This document shows, one piece after another, positions 17,532-28,553 of a stretch of DNA of 64,000 nt. The notes beneath the pieces are model-generated. The model was not told the DNA's origin and did not search any database. It was given only the letters and a program-made list of their open reading frames with translations. The stretch is taken from contig MKVQ01000017.1 of NCBI GenBank assembly GCA_001899635.1, positions 153,018-217,017 of the forward strand, read 5' to 3'. The position numbers and the translations under genes were made by a program. The stretch is from Myxococcales bacterium 68-20 (GTDB lineage Bacteria > Myxococcota_A > Polyangia > Polyangiales > Polyangiaceae). Every line of letters begins with the position of its first letter. Within the stretch, counting starts at the first letter, position 1.

Positions 17532-19076
17532 TCAGGATCCGTCCGAGTCGTTTCGTGGGGTCTGCGCCGAAGCTCGGTGACGCTCCCAGAAGAGGGCCGC
17601 TTCCGAGACCGACCACGGGTCCGCCGCAGCGCACGCCTCGAGCCGCCGCACGAGCTCGATGGCGCTGTCGAGGCGCTTGTCGGGCGCCTTCGCCAGGCAC
17701 TCGAGCACCACGGACTCGAGCTCGCTCGAGACGTTGGCATGAGCGCTCGGAGGTACCGGAGCCGTGTGCAGGTGATGGCTGCAGAGCTCGATCATGTTGT
17801 GTCCGTCGAACACCGGCCGTCCCGTCAGCAAGTAGTAACCCACGGCACCGAGCGCGTAGAGATCGGCTCTACCGTCGATGTTCTCGGGAGACACGATCAT
17901 CTCCGGCGCCATGTACCCCGGCGTCCCCGCGACGATGTTGGCGTTGCTGACGTAGGCATTCTCCGGGAGGACCACCTTCGCGAGCCCGAAGTCCACGACC
18001 TTGACGAAGTCGGGCACGCACCCTCGCTCGCAGAGCAGGATGTTCGCCGGCTTGATGTCGCGATGGATGAGGCCGAGATGATGCGCCTCGACGAGGGCCG
18101 AAGCGACCTGCCGGAGGATGTGGATGACCCGCGAGGAGGAGACCTTCCCGTAGCGCTCGACGAGCTGCTCGAGCGACAGGCCATCGACGAACTCCATCGC
18201 GTAGTAGAGCGTCCCGTCCTCGGCACGTCCGTAGTCGAACACGGCCACGGTATTCTGATGGGTGAGCGTGCTCGTGAGCTGCACCTCGCGCTCGAAGCGA
18301 GCGAGGTCGACGGCCGTCTTTCGCTCGTCGGCCAGCAACTTCACTGCGGTGGGCCGCCGGAGCATGGCGTGCCGGGCACGCCACACCGAGCCCATGCCTC
18401 CCTCGCCGATCTTCTGGACGAGCTGGTACTGGCCCATTCGAACGACGTCCTCGATCCGCTCGTGGAGCCCGTAGATCACCCTCGACGTCGCTGCGGTGAT
18501 GGCCGAGGTGAGGGCGCCATGCGCCACGACGGTGACGACGACGAGCGGGGGCGTCGTCCAGTCGCCGAGAATCCGAGCCATCGCGTCGATGCCCACGGTG
18601 AAGAGCGACATCGTCGAGGCGAGCATTCCGATGATGAACGTTCGCCGCGGTGGGCTCGGCACGATCGCAGCGCGCAGCATCAACGTCGAGGCGAATGTGA
18701 TGCTCGTGAGGTGTGAGGCGGCGATGGTCTCGGGCAGAAACCGGCTCCCGATCCCGAACACGGAGGTGACAAAAAGGCTGACCCCCAGATCGAGCACCGC
18801 GAGGGCCTTCTCAGTGAGCGTGAGCCGCCCGAGCACACGTCCACCGGCGACGAGCGTGCTCGAGACCACGACGTTCATGACGAGGACGGGCGCTAGCCCC
18901 GATCGCTCTCCGGGCGAGACGACCCCGACGAGAACGAACAGGGCGAGGACGGCGATGCCGGCGTGAAAGACCCCCTGGAGCCGGAGGAAGTACCGAAAGC
19001 GCTCTTGCACCTGCTTGCGCAGGTCGTCGCCGAGGTGAAAGTCGAACCGCCGGAAGCGCAGCGCCGCGCGGTTCAC
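17532..19076 (-). CDS. Ser/Thr protein kinase with six N-terminal membrane spans
   Basis: The first ~205 of 514 residues hold six hydrophobic segments (for example GIAVLALFVLVGVV, VLVMNVVVSSTLVAGG, LAVLDLGVSLFVTSVFGI). A complete Hanks-type kinase follows: the Gly loop IGEGGMGSVW, Lys246 in AVKLL, catalytic HRDIKPAN with Asp340, DFG at 362-364, and GTPGYMAPE. All catalytic residues are present, so it should phosphorylate proteins in the cytoplasm. The membrane part at the N-terminus is the reverse of the usual layout, in which the kinase comes first and a span follows. GTG 19076 is used. The membrane domain may sense or anchor. Confidence 0.92.
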   Translation of the reverse strand: MNRAALRFRRFDFHLGDDLRKQVQERFRYFLRLQGVFHAGIAVLALFVLVGVVSPGERSGLAPVLVMNVVVSSTLVAGGRVLGRLTLTEKALAVLDLGVSLFVTSVFGIGSRFLPETIAASHLTSITFASTLMLRAAIVPSPPRRTFIIGMLASTMSLFTVGIDAMARILGDWTTPPLVVVTVVAHGALTSAITAATSRVIYGLHERIEDVVRMGQYQLVQKIGEGGMGSVWRARHAMLRRPTAVKLLADERKTAVDLARFEREVQLTSTLTHQNTVAVFDYGRAEDGTLYYAMEFVDGLSLEQLVERYGKVSSSRVIHILRQVASALVEAHHLGLIHRDIKPANILLCERGCVPDFVKVVDFGLAKVVLPENAYVSNANIVAGTPGYMAPEMIVSPENIDGRADLYALGAVGYYLLTGRPVFDGHNMIELCSHHLHTAPVPPSAHANVSSELESVVLECLAKAPDKRLDSAIELVRRLEACAAADPWSVSEAALFWERHRASAQTPRNDSDGS

Positions 19077-19337
19077 GTTTCGCCCGTTCGCTTCCGGAAG
19101 CAGTCACGAGCAGCACGCGCACGCGTGCTCGAGCCCGGCGAGCCGGTTACCGGACGATGTTCGCAGTTCGGCTGGGGATCGGTCACCTACGCCACCGAAG
19201 CATCGGCGCCCTGCCGAGCAGGGTGTCTCTCCGTCAGATGCTCGTCGAGAACCTGCGTTGCGTCGCGAACGTGCACGCGTCGATGAGCGAGTGTGCCGCC
19301 CCGCGTCGGACTTCGCCGGCCTCCTCGCGAGGGTCGC

Positions 19338-19784
19338 TCAGCGCGCCCAGGTCGACGGATCGATCTCGACGATCTCCGGCACGTCCTTCGTGAAGTCGCT
19401 GACGCGAATCCACGTCGGGCGCGCGCGAAAGTAGGCGAGCCCTTCCCAACGCTCGCGCTCCACGCCGTCGGGGAACTTCGCGAAGTAGGCTTGCTTGATC
19501 CGCGCGAGCTCGTCGCCCTGCGGCTCGTCCGCCACGCCCTCGTACTGGACGGTCTTGCCTTCGTCCCACCCGATCACGAAGGCGATGCGAGGATTCGCGC
19601 GAAGGTTCTTCGCCTTCCGCGTGTCGCCCATCGTGTCGAAGACGAGCTCGAACGCGTCCGTCACCGCGACGCCGATCACGGCTGCTTGAGGCGCGTTCGC
19701 GTCGGACACCGACGCCTCGACGGCCCACTTCTGTGCACGCATGAACTGGAGGAGCTGATCGCGATCCACGGCGCTTCGTAGCAC
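19338..19784 (-). CDS. Pyridoxamine-phosphate-oxidase-like (split-barrel flavin-binding) protein
   Basis: The 148-residue product matches the small split-barrel family: AAVIGVAVTDAFELVFDT, KAKNLRANPRIAFVIGW, TVQYEGVADEPQG and the C-terminal WIRVSDFTKDVPEIVEID. The NLRANPRIAFVIG segment is the classic strand-turn pattern of the fold. Members bind FMN, F420 or haem and reduce small molecules; the cofactor cannot be told from this sequence. The GTG at 19784 has GGGGAC just upstream, and GTG 19769 is an alternative. It lies downstream of an SDR gene on the same strand with a gap of about 90 bases. Confidence 0.85.
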   Translation of the reverse strand: MLRSAVDRDQLLQFMRAQKWAVEASVSDANAPQAAVIGVAVTDAFELVFDTMGDTRKAKNLRANPRIAFVIGWDEGKTVQYEGVADEPQGDELARIKQAYFAKFPDGVERERWEGLAYFRARPTWIRVSDFTKDVPEIVEIDPSTWAR

Positions 19785-19871
19785 ATGTCCCCGACGCGAC
19801 GAGGGCGACGCGGAACGGCGAGAGGCCCGAGCGTTCCAAACAATTTGGAGCTCGCGCCCCCCCCGCAAAGG

Positions 19872-20636
19872 CTACGTTCGGCTGATCGAGACGCCCCCGT
19901 CCGCGAGGAGGGCGATGCCAGTCGTGAAGCTCGACGCGTCGGAGGCAAGGTAGAGCGCCGAACGAGCGATCTCTTCGGGGGATGCGATCCGCTTCATGGC
20001 GTGAAGCCCGCGGACGAGCTCGAGCACCTCCGGCGTATTCGCGACCTCACGGCCCATGGCCGTATCGGTGCCGCCCGGCAGAAGGGCGTTCACGCGGACG
20101 CCGCGCGGGGAGAACTCGGCGGCGAGGGCCTGGGTGAGGCCGACGAGACCAGCCTTGCTCGCCGCGTAGGACGCCATGTTCGGCATCCCGACCGTGTAAC
20201 CGACGAACGTCGACGTGAAGACGATCGACCCGGCGCCCCGCTTCAGCATCGCAGGGATCTGGTACTTGGCCGCGAAGAACGCGCTCGTCAGGTTCGTCCG
20301 CATCGCAGCGTCCCACTCTTCGGCTGTGAGGTCGGGCGTCGGGCGCATCGCGCCGAGCGTACCGGCGTTGTTGAACGCAACGTCGAGGCCTCCGAACCTC
20401 TCGACCGCGAGATCGACCAAGGCCTTGGCGAATGGCTCGTCGTCGACGTCGCCCGCGAGTGCGACGGCGTGCTGGCCGTCACGCGTGATCGCGTCCACGA
20501 GGGCGTCGAGCTCGCGCTGTCGTCGAGCGGCGACGACGACGCGCGCGCCGTCTTGCGCAAACAGCCTCGACGTCGCGTATCCGATACCCGAGCTCGCGCC
20601 AGTGACGATTGCAACCTTGTTATCGAGAGAACCCAC
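19872..20636 (-). CDS. Short-chain dehydrogenase/reductase
   Basis: A complete classical SDR of 254 residues: cofactor motif TGASSGIG near the N-terminus, GDVDD, NNAG, catalytic Tyr-x3-Lys in SYAASKAG, and the C-terminal ALLADGGVSI. It should oxidise or reduce a hydroxyl or carbonyl group using NAD(P); an Arg pair in VVVAARRQRE suggests NADP. The substrate is unknown. GTG 20636 follows AGGAAGGAG by a few bases, a strong ribosome-binding site that fixes the start. A longer in-frame opening upstream has no domain. Confidence 0.93.
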   Translation of the reverse strand: MGSLDNKVAIVTGASSGIGYATSRLFAQDGARVVVAARRQRELDALVDAITRDGQHAVALAGDVDDEPFAKALVDLAVERFGGLDVAFNNAGTLGAMRPTPDLTAEEWDAAMRTNLTSAFFAAKYQIPAMLKRGAGSIVFTSTFVGYTVGMPNMASYAASKAGLVGLTQALAAEFSPRGVRVNALLPGGTDTAMGREVANTPEVLELVRGLHAMKRIASPEEIARSALYLASDASSFTTGIALLADGGVSISRT

Positions 20637-20821
20637 GCTTCGACTCCTTCCTCTCGCGCGCGAGATCGGCGCGAGGGATGGAGCCTTTGATACGTCTCGC
20701 TCGAAGCGCAGCCACTCCGATTCTTGCTCTCCAACTCGAAGAGCTCCGTAGGCGCACCACTGCGGGTGGTTGGGGCGCGAGAGGAGCGAGCGCCGCGACT
20801 CGCTCCTCCGACCGCCACGTC

Positions 20822-22666
<1,845 letters not shown>

Positions 22667-22851
22667 GTCCGAGATTCCTTGTCGTAAGCGACACGAGCAA
22701 AGGCGCACCGCCTCGAAGGACAGCGTCGACGCTCGTGCCGGGCGCTCTTCGCCCAGGCTCGGATACCTAACACAGCGGCGCGGTATCGATTTCGCTCGTT
22801 CGCGGTGCTCGCCGCCGCCCACCGCGCGCGGTCGGTGCTGATCGACGAGCG

Positions 22852-23196
22852 CTACTCGCCGCGCTGGGCGCGATCGACGGCGTCGACGGCGGCGCCCACG
22901 ATCCAGACCGTGTCGCTCGTTCGCACGACGCTCGTGAGCGGGATCGCGTTGCCCACGTTGGCGGTAGCCCGCGCTCGCGCGAACGCCGCGGCGTTGTCGT
23001 CGACATCGACGACCGCGAACGCGATCTTTCGCTCCGCGAGGCCGCTCTGGAGCGTTCGGCAGGCGCTGCACCACTTCGCGCTGTAGACCGTCACGGGCGC
23101 GGAGGTCAGCGAGGACACGCCCGCGTCCGCCGCGCTCGCGATGAGCGAAGCTCCGAGGAGGCCAACCAAACAGAGAGTCCTGCGCACCAAACTCAC
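22852..23196 (-). CDS. Exported thioredoxin/glutaredoxin-like protein
   Basis: The ~114-residue product has an N-terminal signal (LVGLLGASLIASAADA) and then a short thioredoxin-fold domain with the redox motif in YSAKWCSACRTL, an acidic strand VVDVDDN, and the cis-proline region GNAIPLTSVV. The CSAC active site suggests disulphide exchange in the periplasm. It is shorter than standard thioredoxins and closer to the glutaredoxin-like type. The start could be GTG 23196 or GTG 23187; the AGGTGAG sequence fits the latter at short spacing. The gene is divergent from the sugar dehydrogenase gene. Confidence 0.8.
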   Translation of the reverse strand: MSLVRRTLCLVGLLGASLIASAADAGVSSLTSAPVTVYSAKWCSACRTLQSGLAERKIAFAVVDVDDNAAAFARARATANVGNAIPLTSVVRTSDTVWIVGAAVDAVDRAQRGE

Positions 23197-23314
23197 CTCA
23201 TCAGGGTAGCTCACGATCGAAAGCGGCGCCCACATGACGTTCGATCTTCTCCAAGATCACGCGTGCGTCGGCTTGCTCGTGAACCCTGGAGCTCGGTTGT
23301 GTAACGTGCGGCGG

Positions 23315-25555
23315 ATGCGTCGTGTGCTCATCGGGTCGTTGATCGCGCTCGCCTATGCCGCGCCTGCGGCGGCGGCCGTGCCCAGCGGGTTTGCTCAGGA
23401 GAGCTACACGAGCAACGAGCTGAAACCGGCCACCGGCGCGGCCTGGGCGACCGACGGATCGGGTCGGCTCTTCGTACTCCGCAAGGACGGCAGCATCCGG
23501 GTGGTGCGCACGGTGGGAGGTCGACCGCAGACACAACCCGGCGGTGGCATGACCCTCGAAGTCAGCACGTTCGCGACCGAGCCAGCCGTGCACACGAGCT
23601 CCGAGTCGGGGCTGCTCGGCATCGCGCTCGATCCGAACTACGTCGTCAATCGCTACCTCTACGTGTTCGTCTCGGTCTCCGCGAGCCAGCAGCAGATCGT
23701 CCGTTACATCGACGTGGACGGGGGGACCGATGCTCCAGGGATCGGAACGGACCGCACGGTGATCGTGGCCAACCTACCCACGAAGGGCGGCATCAATGTC
23801 GGAGGTGGCCTCGCCATCGGCGGCGACGGCAAGCTCTACTTCTCGATCGGCGACCTCGGCGATGGCACGGGCGTCGACGCCGACCTCACCAGCCTCGCCA
23901 GCAAAGTCGGCCGCGCAAACCTCGATGGGACCCCGGCCAACGACAATCCGTTCAACGACGGAGTGGGACCCAACAACGAGTACATCTGGGCCCGCGGCCT
24001 TCGCAACCCGTTCGGGCTGTCGCGACAACCGAGCACCGGCAAGCTTTGGACCACCGTCGCTGGCACGAGCTACGAGCAAGTCTTCCTGCTCGAGGCCAGA
24101 GCACATGCAGGTTACAACGATTACGAGAACAACCAGCCCGCGAGCTACCTGGCGCCGAAGATCGCGTACCGAACGAACGGCACCGATACTCGAAACGTCG
24201 CCTCCGCGGTGCGCGCAGGCGGGACGCTGACGGTCACCACCACCACTGCACACGGATTCCGTGTCGGTCAGTCGATCGAGATCGCGGGAGTGGCCAACGC
24301 CTCGTTCAACGGCAACGTCTACGTGCGAAGCGTGTCGGCGACGTCGTTCACCGCCGCGCAAGCAGGCGCGGACGCCAGCGCCGGCGCGGGGGGAACCGCG
24401 AAAACGAAGGACCTCGGCGGCGCCATCACGCGCGGAACGTTCTACGACGGCACCGCATTTCCAACCGAGTACCGGGGGAACTTCTTCTTCGGTGACTACA
24501 ACACCGGCAATCTCGTGCGCGCGGTCTTGTCGGCGACGAACGAGGTCGAGCGCGTCGACGTCTGGGGCACCGGGTTCAACGCAAACGTGCAGGTGGCGAC
24601 CGGTGACGACGGCGCGCTCTACGCTTTGGGGTACACGACGGGCGTGCTCCATCGCGTGAGCGCGACGACGGCCACACCAAGGTTGGTCGTGTCCAACACG
24701 ACGCCGCACGTGCTCGAGGGCGGCCGCGCCGCGTTCACGGTGGCGCTCTCGGCGGCGCCTGCTGCCAACGTGACGGTGACGGTCGCGAGGAGCGGCGGCG
24801 ACGCCGACATCGACGTGCTCACGGGTGGCTCGCTGACCTTCACCCCGACCGACTGGCAACAGCCTCGCGCCGTGATCCTGGCGGCGGCCAGTGATGCGGA
24901 CAGCGTCGCCGACGTCACCGACTTCGACGTGTCGGCGCCGGGCCTCGCCACCGAACGCGTGGTGGCCACCTCGATCGAGGCGAACGGACCGCAGCTCGTG
25001 CTCTCGACCGACACGCTCCACGTCCCCGAGGGCGGGCAAGCGACGATCACGGTCGCTTGGTCAGCGGCTCTGAGCCGGGCGACGACGGTGACCGTGAGAC
25101 GCGTCGGCGGCGATCCGGACGTGACCGTCGTGGAGCCGGCGACGTTGTCCTTCACACCGGCAAACTCGAAGACTCCGCAGACGGTGACCTTCGCAGCTGC
25201 GCATGACGACGACGGCATTGCAGGTCGTGCACAGATCGCCGTGGCGTCCCCACTGGGCGCGCGCGCGCTCGAGGTGATCGAGGTCGACGACGAGGCGCCG
25301 CCGCCGTCCCCCGATGCCGGCCCCGACGACGGCGGAACGCAGGACGCTTCGGTGCCGGATGCGGCGACGGTCGACCCGTCGCGTCCGCAGGAACCTGGTC
25401 CCGCTCCGTCGACCCCGGACGCGTCTGCGGAAGTCACTTCGGCCGAGTCCGAAGGCGGCTGCAACTGCAATGCGCATGGAAAGGCCGGAAGCGGTGCGCT
25501 GTGGATCGCGCTCGGCCTCCTCTTTGCGCGTCGCCGTCGCGCGAGCCGTGAGTGA
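23315..25555 (+). CDS. PQQ-type glucose/sorbosone dehydrogenase-like surface protein with MYXO-CTERM tail
   Basis: A signal peptide (LIGSLIALAYAAPAAAA) precedes a GSDH-type six-blade propeller: SGRLFVLRKDGSIRVV, ESGLLGIALDPNYVVNRYLYVFVS, GGLAIGGDGKLYFSIGDLGD, NEYIWARGLRNPFGLSRQP. The family oxidises sugars with PQQ at the membrane or outside. Residues ~292-363 interrupt the propeller with a module of the E1-FCCH type (TTAHGFRVGQSIEIAGV, NASFNGNVYVRSVSATSF). Two Calx-beta-like repeats follow (VLEGGRAAFTVALS, VPEGGQATITVAWS), then a Pro/Asp/Ala linker and a MYXO-CTERM end (GGCNCNAHGKAG, span, RRRRASR). The 746-residue length is much more than a plain GSDH. ATG 23315 is chosen at the signal peptide. 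Confidence 0.9.
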   Translation: MRRVLIGSLIALAYAAPAAAAVPSGFAQESYTSNELKPATGAAWATDGSGRLFVLRKDGSIRVVRTVGGRPQTQPGGGMTLEVSTFATEPAVHTSSESGLLGIALDPNYVVNRYLYVFVSVSASQQQIVRYIDVDGGTDAPGIGTDRTVIVANLPTKGGINVGGGLAIGGDGKLYFSIGDLGDGTGVDADLTSLASKVGRANLDGTPANDNPFNDGVGPNNEYIWARGLRNPFGLSRQPSTGKLWTTVAGTSYEQVFLLEARAHAGYNDYENNQPASYLAPKIAYRTNGTDTRNVASAVRAGGTLTVTTTTAHGFRVGQSIEIAGVANASFNGNVYVRSVSATSFTAAQAGADASAGAGGTAKTKDLGGAITRGTFYDGTAFPTEYRGNFFFGDYNTGNLVRAVLSATNEVERVDVWGTGFNANVQVATGDDGALYALGYTTGVLHRVSATTATPRLVVSNTTPHVLEGGRAAFTVALSAAPAANVTVTVARSGGDADIDVLTGGSLTFTPTDWQQPRAVILAAASDADSVADVTDFDVSAPGLATERVVATSIEANGPQLVLSTDTLHVPEGGQATITVAWSAALSRATTVTVRRVGGDPDVTVVEPATLSFTPANSKTPQTVTFAAAHDDDGIAGRAQIAVASPLGARALEVIEVDDEAPPPSPDAGPDDGGTQDASVPDAATVDPSRPQEPGPAPSTPDASAEVTSAESEGGCNCNAHGKAGSGALWIALGLLFARRRRASRE

Positions 25556-25606
25556 GAACGCTCGGGAGCCGGCTGCCTCGAAGCGTCCTCGCTCGAAGGC
25601 CGGCGC

Positions 25607-25935
25607 TCAGCGGTTGCAGCAGAACGTGATCGGATCCTTGTCCGTGACCCGACCGGACGGCGCTCCGCCTTGCGCCTCGCACGCGGAGCTCGCCACGCCC
25701 ATCCCGGCGATGTTCAGGAAACTGCCTGCGGTCTGACACGCGCCGACCTGCGCATCGACGTTGTCGGTCGAGCAGACGTCGGAGCCGGCCCGTCGTAGAT
25801 CGCGATCGGTCCGGTCCATCCGGCAGGTGCGGGCGGAAGGCCTCCGAGCGACGGCGCCGCATCTGGAGCGAGCGCACCTCCATCTCCCGCCGGTGCCCCG
25901 CTCGGAAGGAGTGGCGCAGCGTCCGGCCGAAGCTC
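25607..25935 (-). pseudogene. Frameshifted remnant of a small lipoprotein gene
   Basis: Two adjoining minus-strand frames both look like parts of one myxobacterial lipoprotein. The first carries a linker of the PDAAP/GDGGA type and GWTGPIAIYDG. The second carries Cys-rich DVCSTDNVDAQVGACQ and TFCCNR and ends at a TGA at 25607. The join would need a one-base shift near 25780. No in-frame signal peptide or start lies before the first part, where a TGA occurs. This fits a decayed gene, or an assembly error. It is the only candidate gene in the 645 bases between the sugar dehydrogenase and the HzsA-like cluster. Confidence 0.4.
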
Positions 25936-26200
25936 ACTCGATCAGTCAAGTCGAGCCCAGCAGTTCTAGGGGAAACCCCGTCGTTCTCGGAAGCCAAGGC
26001 TCTCCGTGCTCCCGGACGCGGCCTGGTCGGGTGACTTCCGGGGCTCGCACGCCCGCGTCGGCTTGGGGGGATGCGCCCACGAGAAGCGTGGGCCGCGAGC
26101 CCCTTGCAGCATGCACGGAAGGCTTCGACAGGCGCGGAATCCCGCGAAAGCTCGGGCCTACCGCGCTGGCGTGACTCCTGCTCTCATCCGTTCCAGGCCA

Positions 26201-28540
26201 ATGAAGAACATCACCCGGCTCACCGCGCTCGCTCTGGTCGTAGGGGTCCTCCCGGCCAGTCACGCCTTCACGACCGGCTGCGACTCGGAGGGCACCGCCG
26301 ACACCGGAGCCGGTGTGGGTGCCATCGTCTTCATCAAGCGCCAGCACACGGCAGGCTCGGGGGCCGGCGCCACGGTCAACGTCGCGGGCGGCAACGGCCA
26401 GGTGCTCGACTACGAGCGCTTCGAGCCGGGCGGACAGCTCGTGATGCTGACGCCGCCGCGTCACGACGGCGTCCTCAAGGTGATCACGTCCGAGTTCACG
26501 ACCGCCGACTTCAACGGGGCCGACGTCTCCTTCGACGCGAAGCAGGTCGTCTTCTCGATGAAGCGCGACGCCGACGATCACTATCACATCTACACCGCGC
26601 AGCTGACCGAGGGCGCGGACGGCAAGTTCGAGATCCACCAGCGCACCGGCGGCCCGCACGACGACATCAATCCGATCTACATCCCCGGCGGTCGCATCGC
26701 GTTCGTGACGAACGAGATGTACACCGAGATGGGGACGCGCCACGACGAGTACAACCACGGGCGCGGCGTCACCCAGCTCGCGACGATCTCGGTCGATGGC
26801 GGTGACGCCGATCGGCGCCTCGCCTCGCAGAACCTCTCGCACACGGTCGCGCCGTGGCTGCGCTTCGACGGCAAGATCGGCTACTCGCGCTGGGAGCACC
26901 TCGGCGGCGTCAACGACGTGAAGCTCTTCGCCGCGAACCCCGACGGCACGCAGATGCTCGGCCTCGCCGGCCAGCACGCGAAGCCGTCGAACTCGCTCTT
27001 CAGCGTCCGCGAGCTCGAGCCGAACGTCATGATCGGCATCGCGACGACGCGCGAGCGCACGATCCACGCCGGCGCCCTCGTGAGGATCGACGCGCGTAAC
27101 AGGAACGACGAAGTCTGCATGAACCCCAAGATCCTCGACAAGGGCGCCCGCCCTTGCGTGGACGAGGAAAACGTCGAGTACACGATCCTCACGCCGGAGG
27201 TCCCGACCTCGAGCGGACCGTCGCCGGTCGGCCGCTACCGCGAGCCGTCGGCGCTGCCGGACGGGCGCATCCTCGTGTCGTGGGCGGAGGGCCCGGTGAA
27301 CGATCTGTCGGAGCAGTCGATCACCCCGCCCGACTTCGGCGTCTACGTCTTCGACCCCGCCACCCGGAAGAACAAGCTCATCTACAACGACCGCACGACG
27401 TGGGAGCTCAACGCGATCGCGGTCGCTCCGCGCGTCGAGCCGCCGCTCATTCGCGACATCATCGGCCCGAACGTGGACCCGGGCACGCCGGTGCGCATCG
27501 GCTCGGTCGACATCACGAAGACGAGCCTCAAGGACGTCGTGAAGGGCGCGCAGTTCGGCGACCAAGGCGTGCCGCTAGCGGAGGCGCTGAAGCAGGCCGT
27601 GAAGGTCCGCGTCATCGAAGGCTTCTCCAGCGAGGGCGCGAAGGGCGTCACGATGTTCGGCCTCACGATGGACGAGGGCGCGGCGATCCTCGGCGAGGCA
27701 GACGTGAACCCGGACGGGAGCTGGCTCGCCGAGATCCCGCCGTACGTCCCGGTCCACCTCCAGCCGATCGACAAGTTCGGCCTTTCGATCCGCAACCAGC
27801 GCCTCTGGATCCAGGGCATGCCCGGCGAGAACCGCCGCTGCATCGGCTGTCACGAGCAGCGCTCCGGCATCGGGGCTCCGTCGATGGGCCAGAACCCGAC
27901 CGTCGCGGAGCAGCGCCAGGCGCAGCAGTTCCTCGCTCCGATCGCGGACCGCGTCGAGCTGCCGTGGGCGCTGAAGGCCGCCGATTATCCGCTCACCCAG
28001 AAGCCGAAGATCGTCATCCAGGACATCCTCGACAAGAAGTGCGTGCAGTGTCACTCGGGCGGCTCGAACGATCCCTTCGCCGGCCGCACCTATCAGATGT
28101 CGGCGACGATCCCGGGAACGGGCGCGGCGCAGACCTTCACCATCCCCTACCTCGATCTGTCGGACGCCGAGATCGACGTCGTCTACGACCGCATGCCAGC
28201 GAGCTACCCCAAGTCGTACGTCTCGCTGTTCTTCCCGGCGACGATGGAGATGGGAATGGGCGTCTCGCAGCTCGGCGGCGAGCAGCCACCGCTCTGGGCG
28301 ATCCCGAACAACGCGCGTGAGTCGGCGATGATCAAGAAGCTCAACGTCCGCGCTGCGGACGGCACCTTCGCGTACGGCAACCCGACGATGCATCCCGAAG
28401 ACAAGGGGGTCGAGCTGACGGACGCCGAACGGCTCGCGCTCATCCAGTCCATCGACGTGGGAGGCCAGTTCTACGCTCGGCAGAACACCGGCTTCGTTCC
28501 CTTTGCCAACAACCCGGTCGCCCCCGGCCGGAAGTACTGA
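26201..28540 (+). CDS. HzsA-like di-haem propeller protein (hydrazine synthase alpha-related)
   Basis: This 779-residue exported protein has an N-terminal signal ending near HAFTTGC and a propeller of PD40-like blades to about residue 430 (VSFDAKQVVFSMKRD, NPIYIPGGRIAFVTNEMY). A middle part carries GVPLAEALKQ, ILGEADVNPDGSWLAEIPPYVP and PGENRRCIGCHEQR, with haem motif CIGCH at 547-551. A second haem motif, CVQCH, is at 614-618. This order of propeller, LGEAxVxxDGSWxAxIP, PGExRxCxGCHE and a later CxxCH is that of HzsA-like proteins. True HzsA is part of the anammox hydrazine synthase; relatives outside anammox bacteria have no known reaction. The Arg/His-rich blades may bind an anionic ligand, which is inference. 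The HEAT-repeat gene follows 13 bases later. Confidence 0.85.
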   Translation: MKNITRLTALALVVGVLPASHAFTTGCDSEGTADTGAGVGAIVFIKRQHTAGSGAGATVNVAGGNGQVLDYERFEPGGQLVMLTPPRHDGVLKVITSEFTTADFNGADVSFDAKQVVFSMKRDADDHYHIYTAQLTEGADGKFEIHQRTGGPHDDINPIYIPGGRIAFVTNEMYTEMGTRHDEYNHGRGVTQLATISVDGGDADRRLASQNLSHTVAPWLRFDGKIGYSRWEHLGGVNDVKLFAANPDGTQMLGLAGQHAKPSNSLFSVRELEPNVMIGIATTRERTIHAGALVRIDARNRNDEVCMNPKILDKGARPCVDEENVEYTILTPEVPTSSGPSPVGRYREPSALPDGRILVSWAEGPVNDLSEQSITPPDFGVYVFDPATRKNKLIYNDRTTWELNAIAVAPRVEPPLIRDIIGPNVDPGTPVRIGSVDITKTSLKDVVKGAQFGDQGVPLAEALKQAVKVRVIEGFSSEGAKGVTMFGLTMDEGAAILGEADVNPDGSWLAEIPPYVPVHLQPIDKFGLSIRNQRLWIQGMPGENRRCIGCHEQRSGIGAPSMGQNPTVAEQRQAQQFLAPIADRVELPWALKAADYPLTQKPKIVIQDILDKKCVQCHSGGSNDPFAGRTYQMSATIPGTGAAQTFTIPYLDLSDAEIDVVYDRMPASYPKSYVSLFFPATMEMGMGVSQLGGEQPPLWAIPNNARESAMIKKLNVRAADGTFAYGNPTMHPEDKGVELTDAERLALIQSIDVGGQFYARQNTGFVPFANNPVAPGRKY

Positions 28541-28553
28541 GGAGATGAAGACC

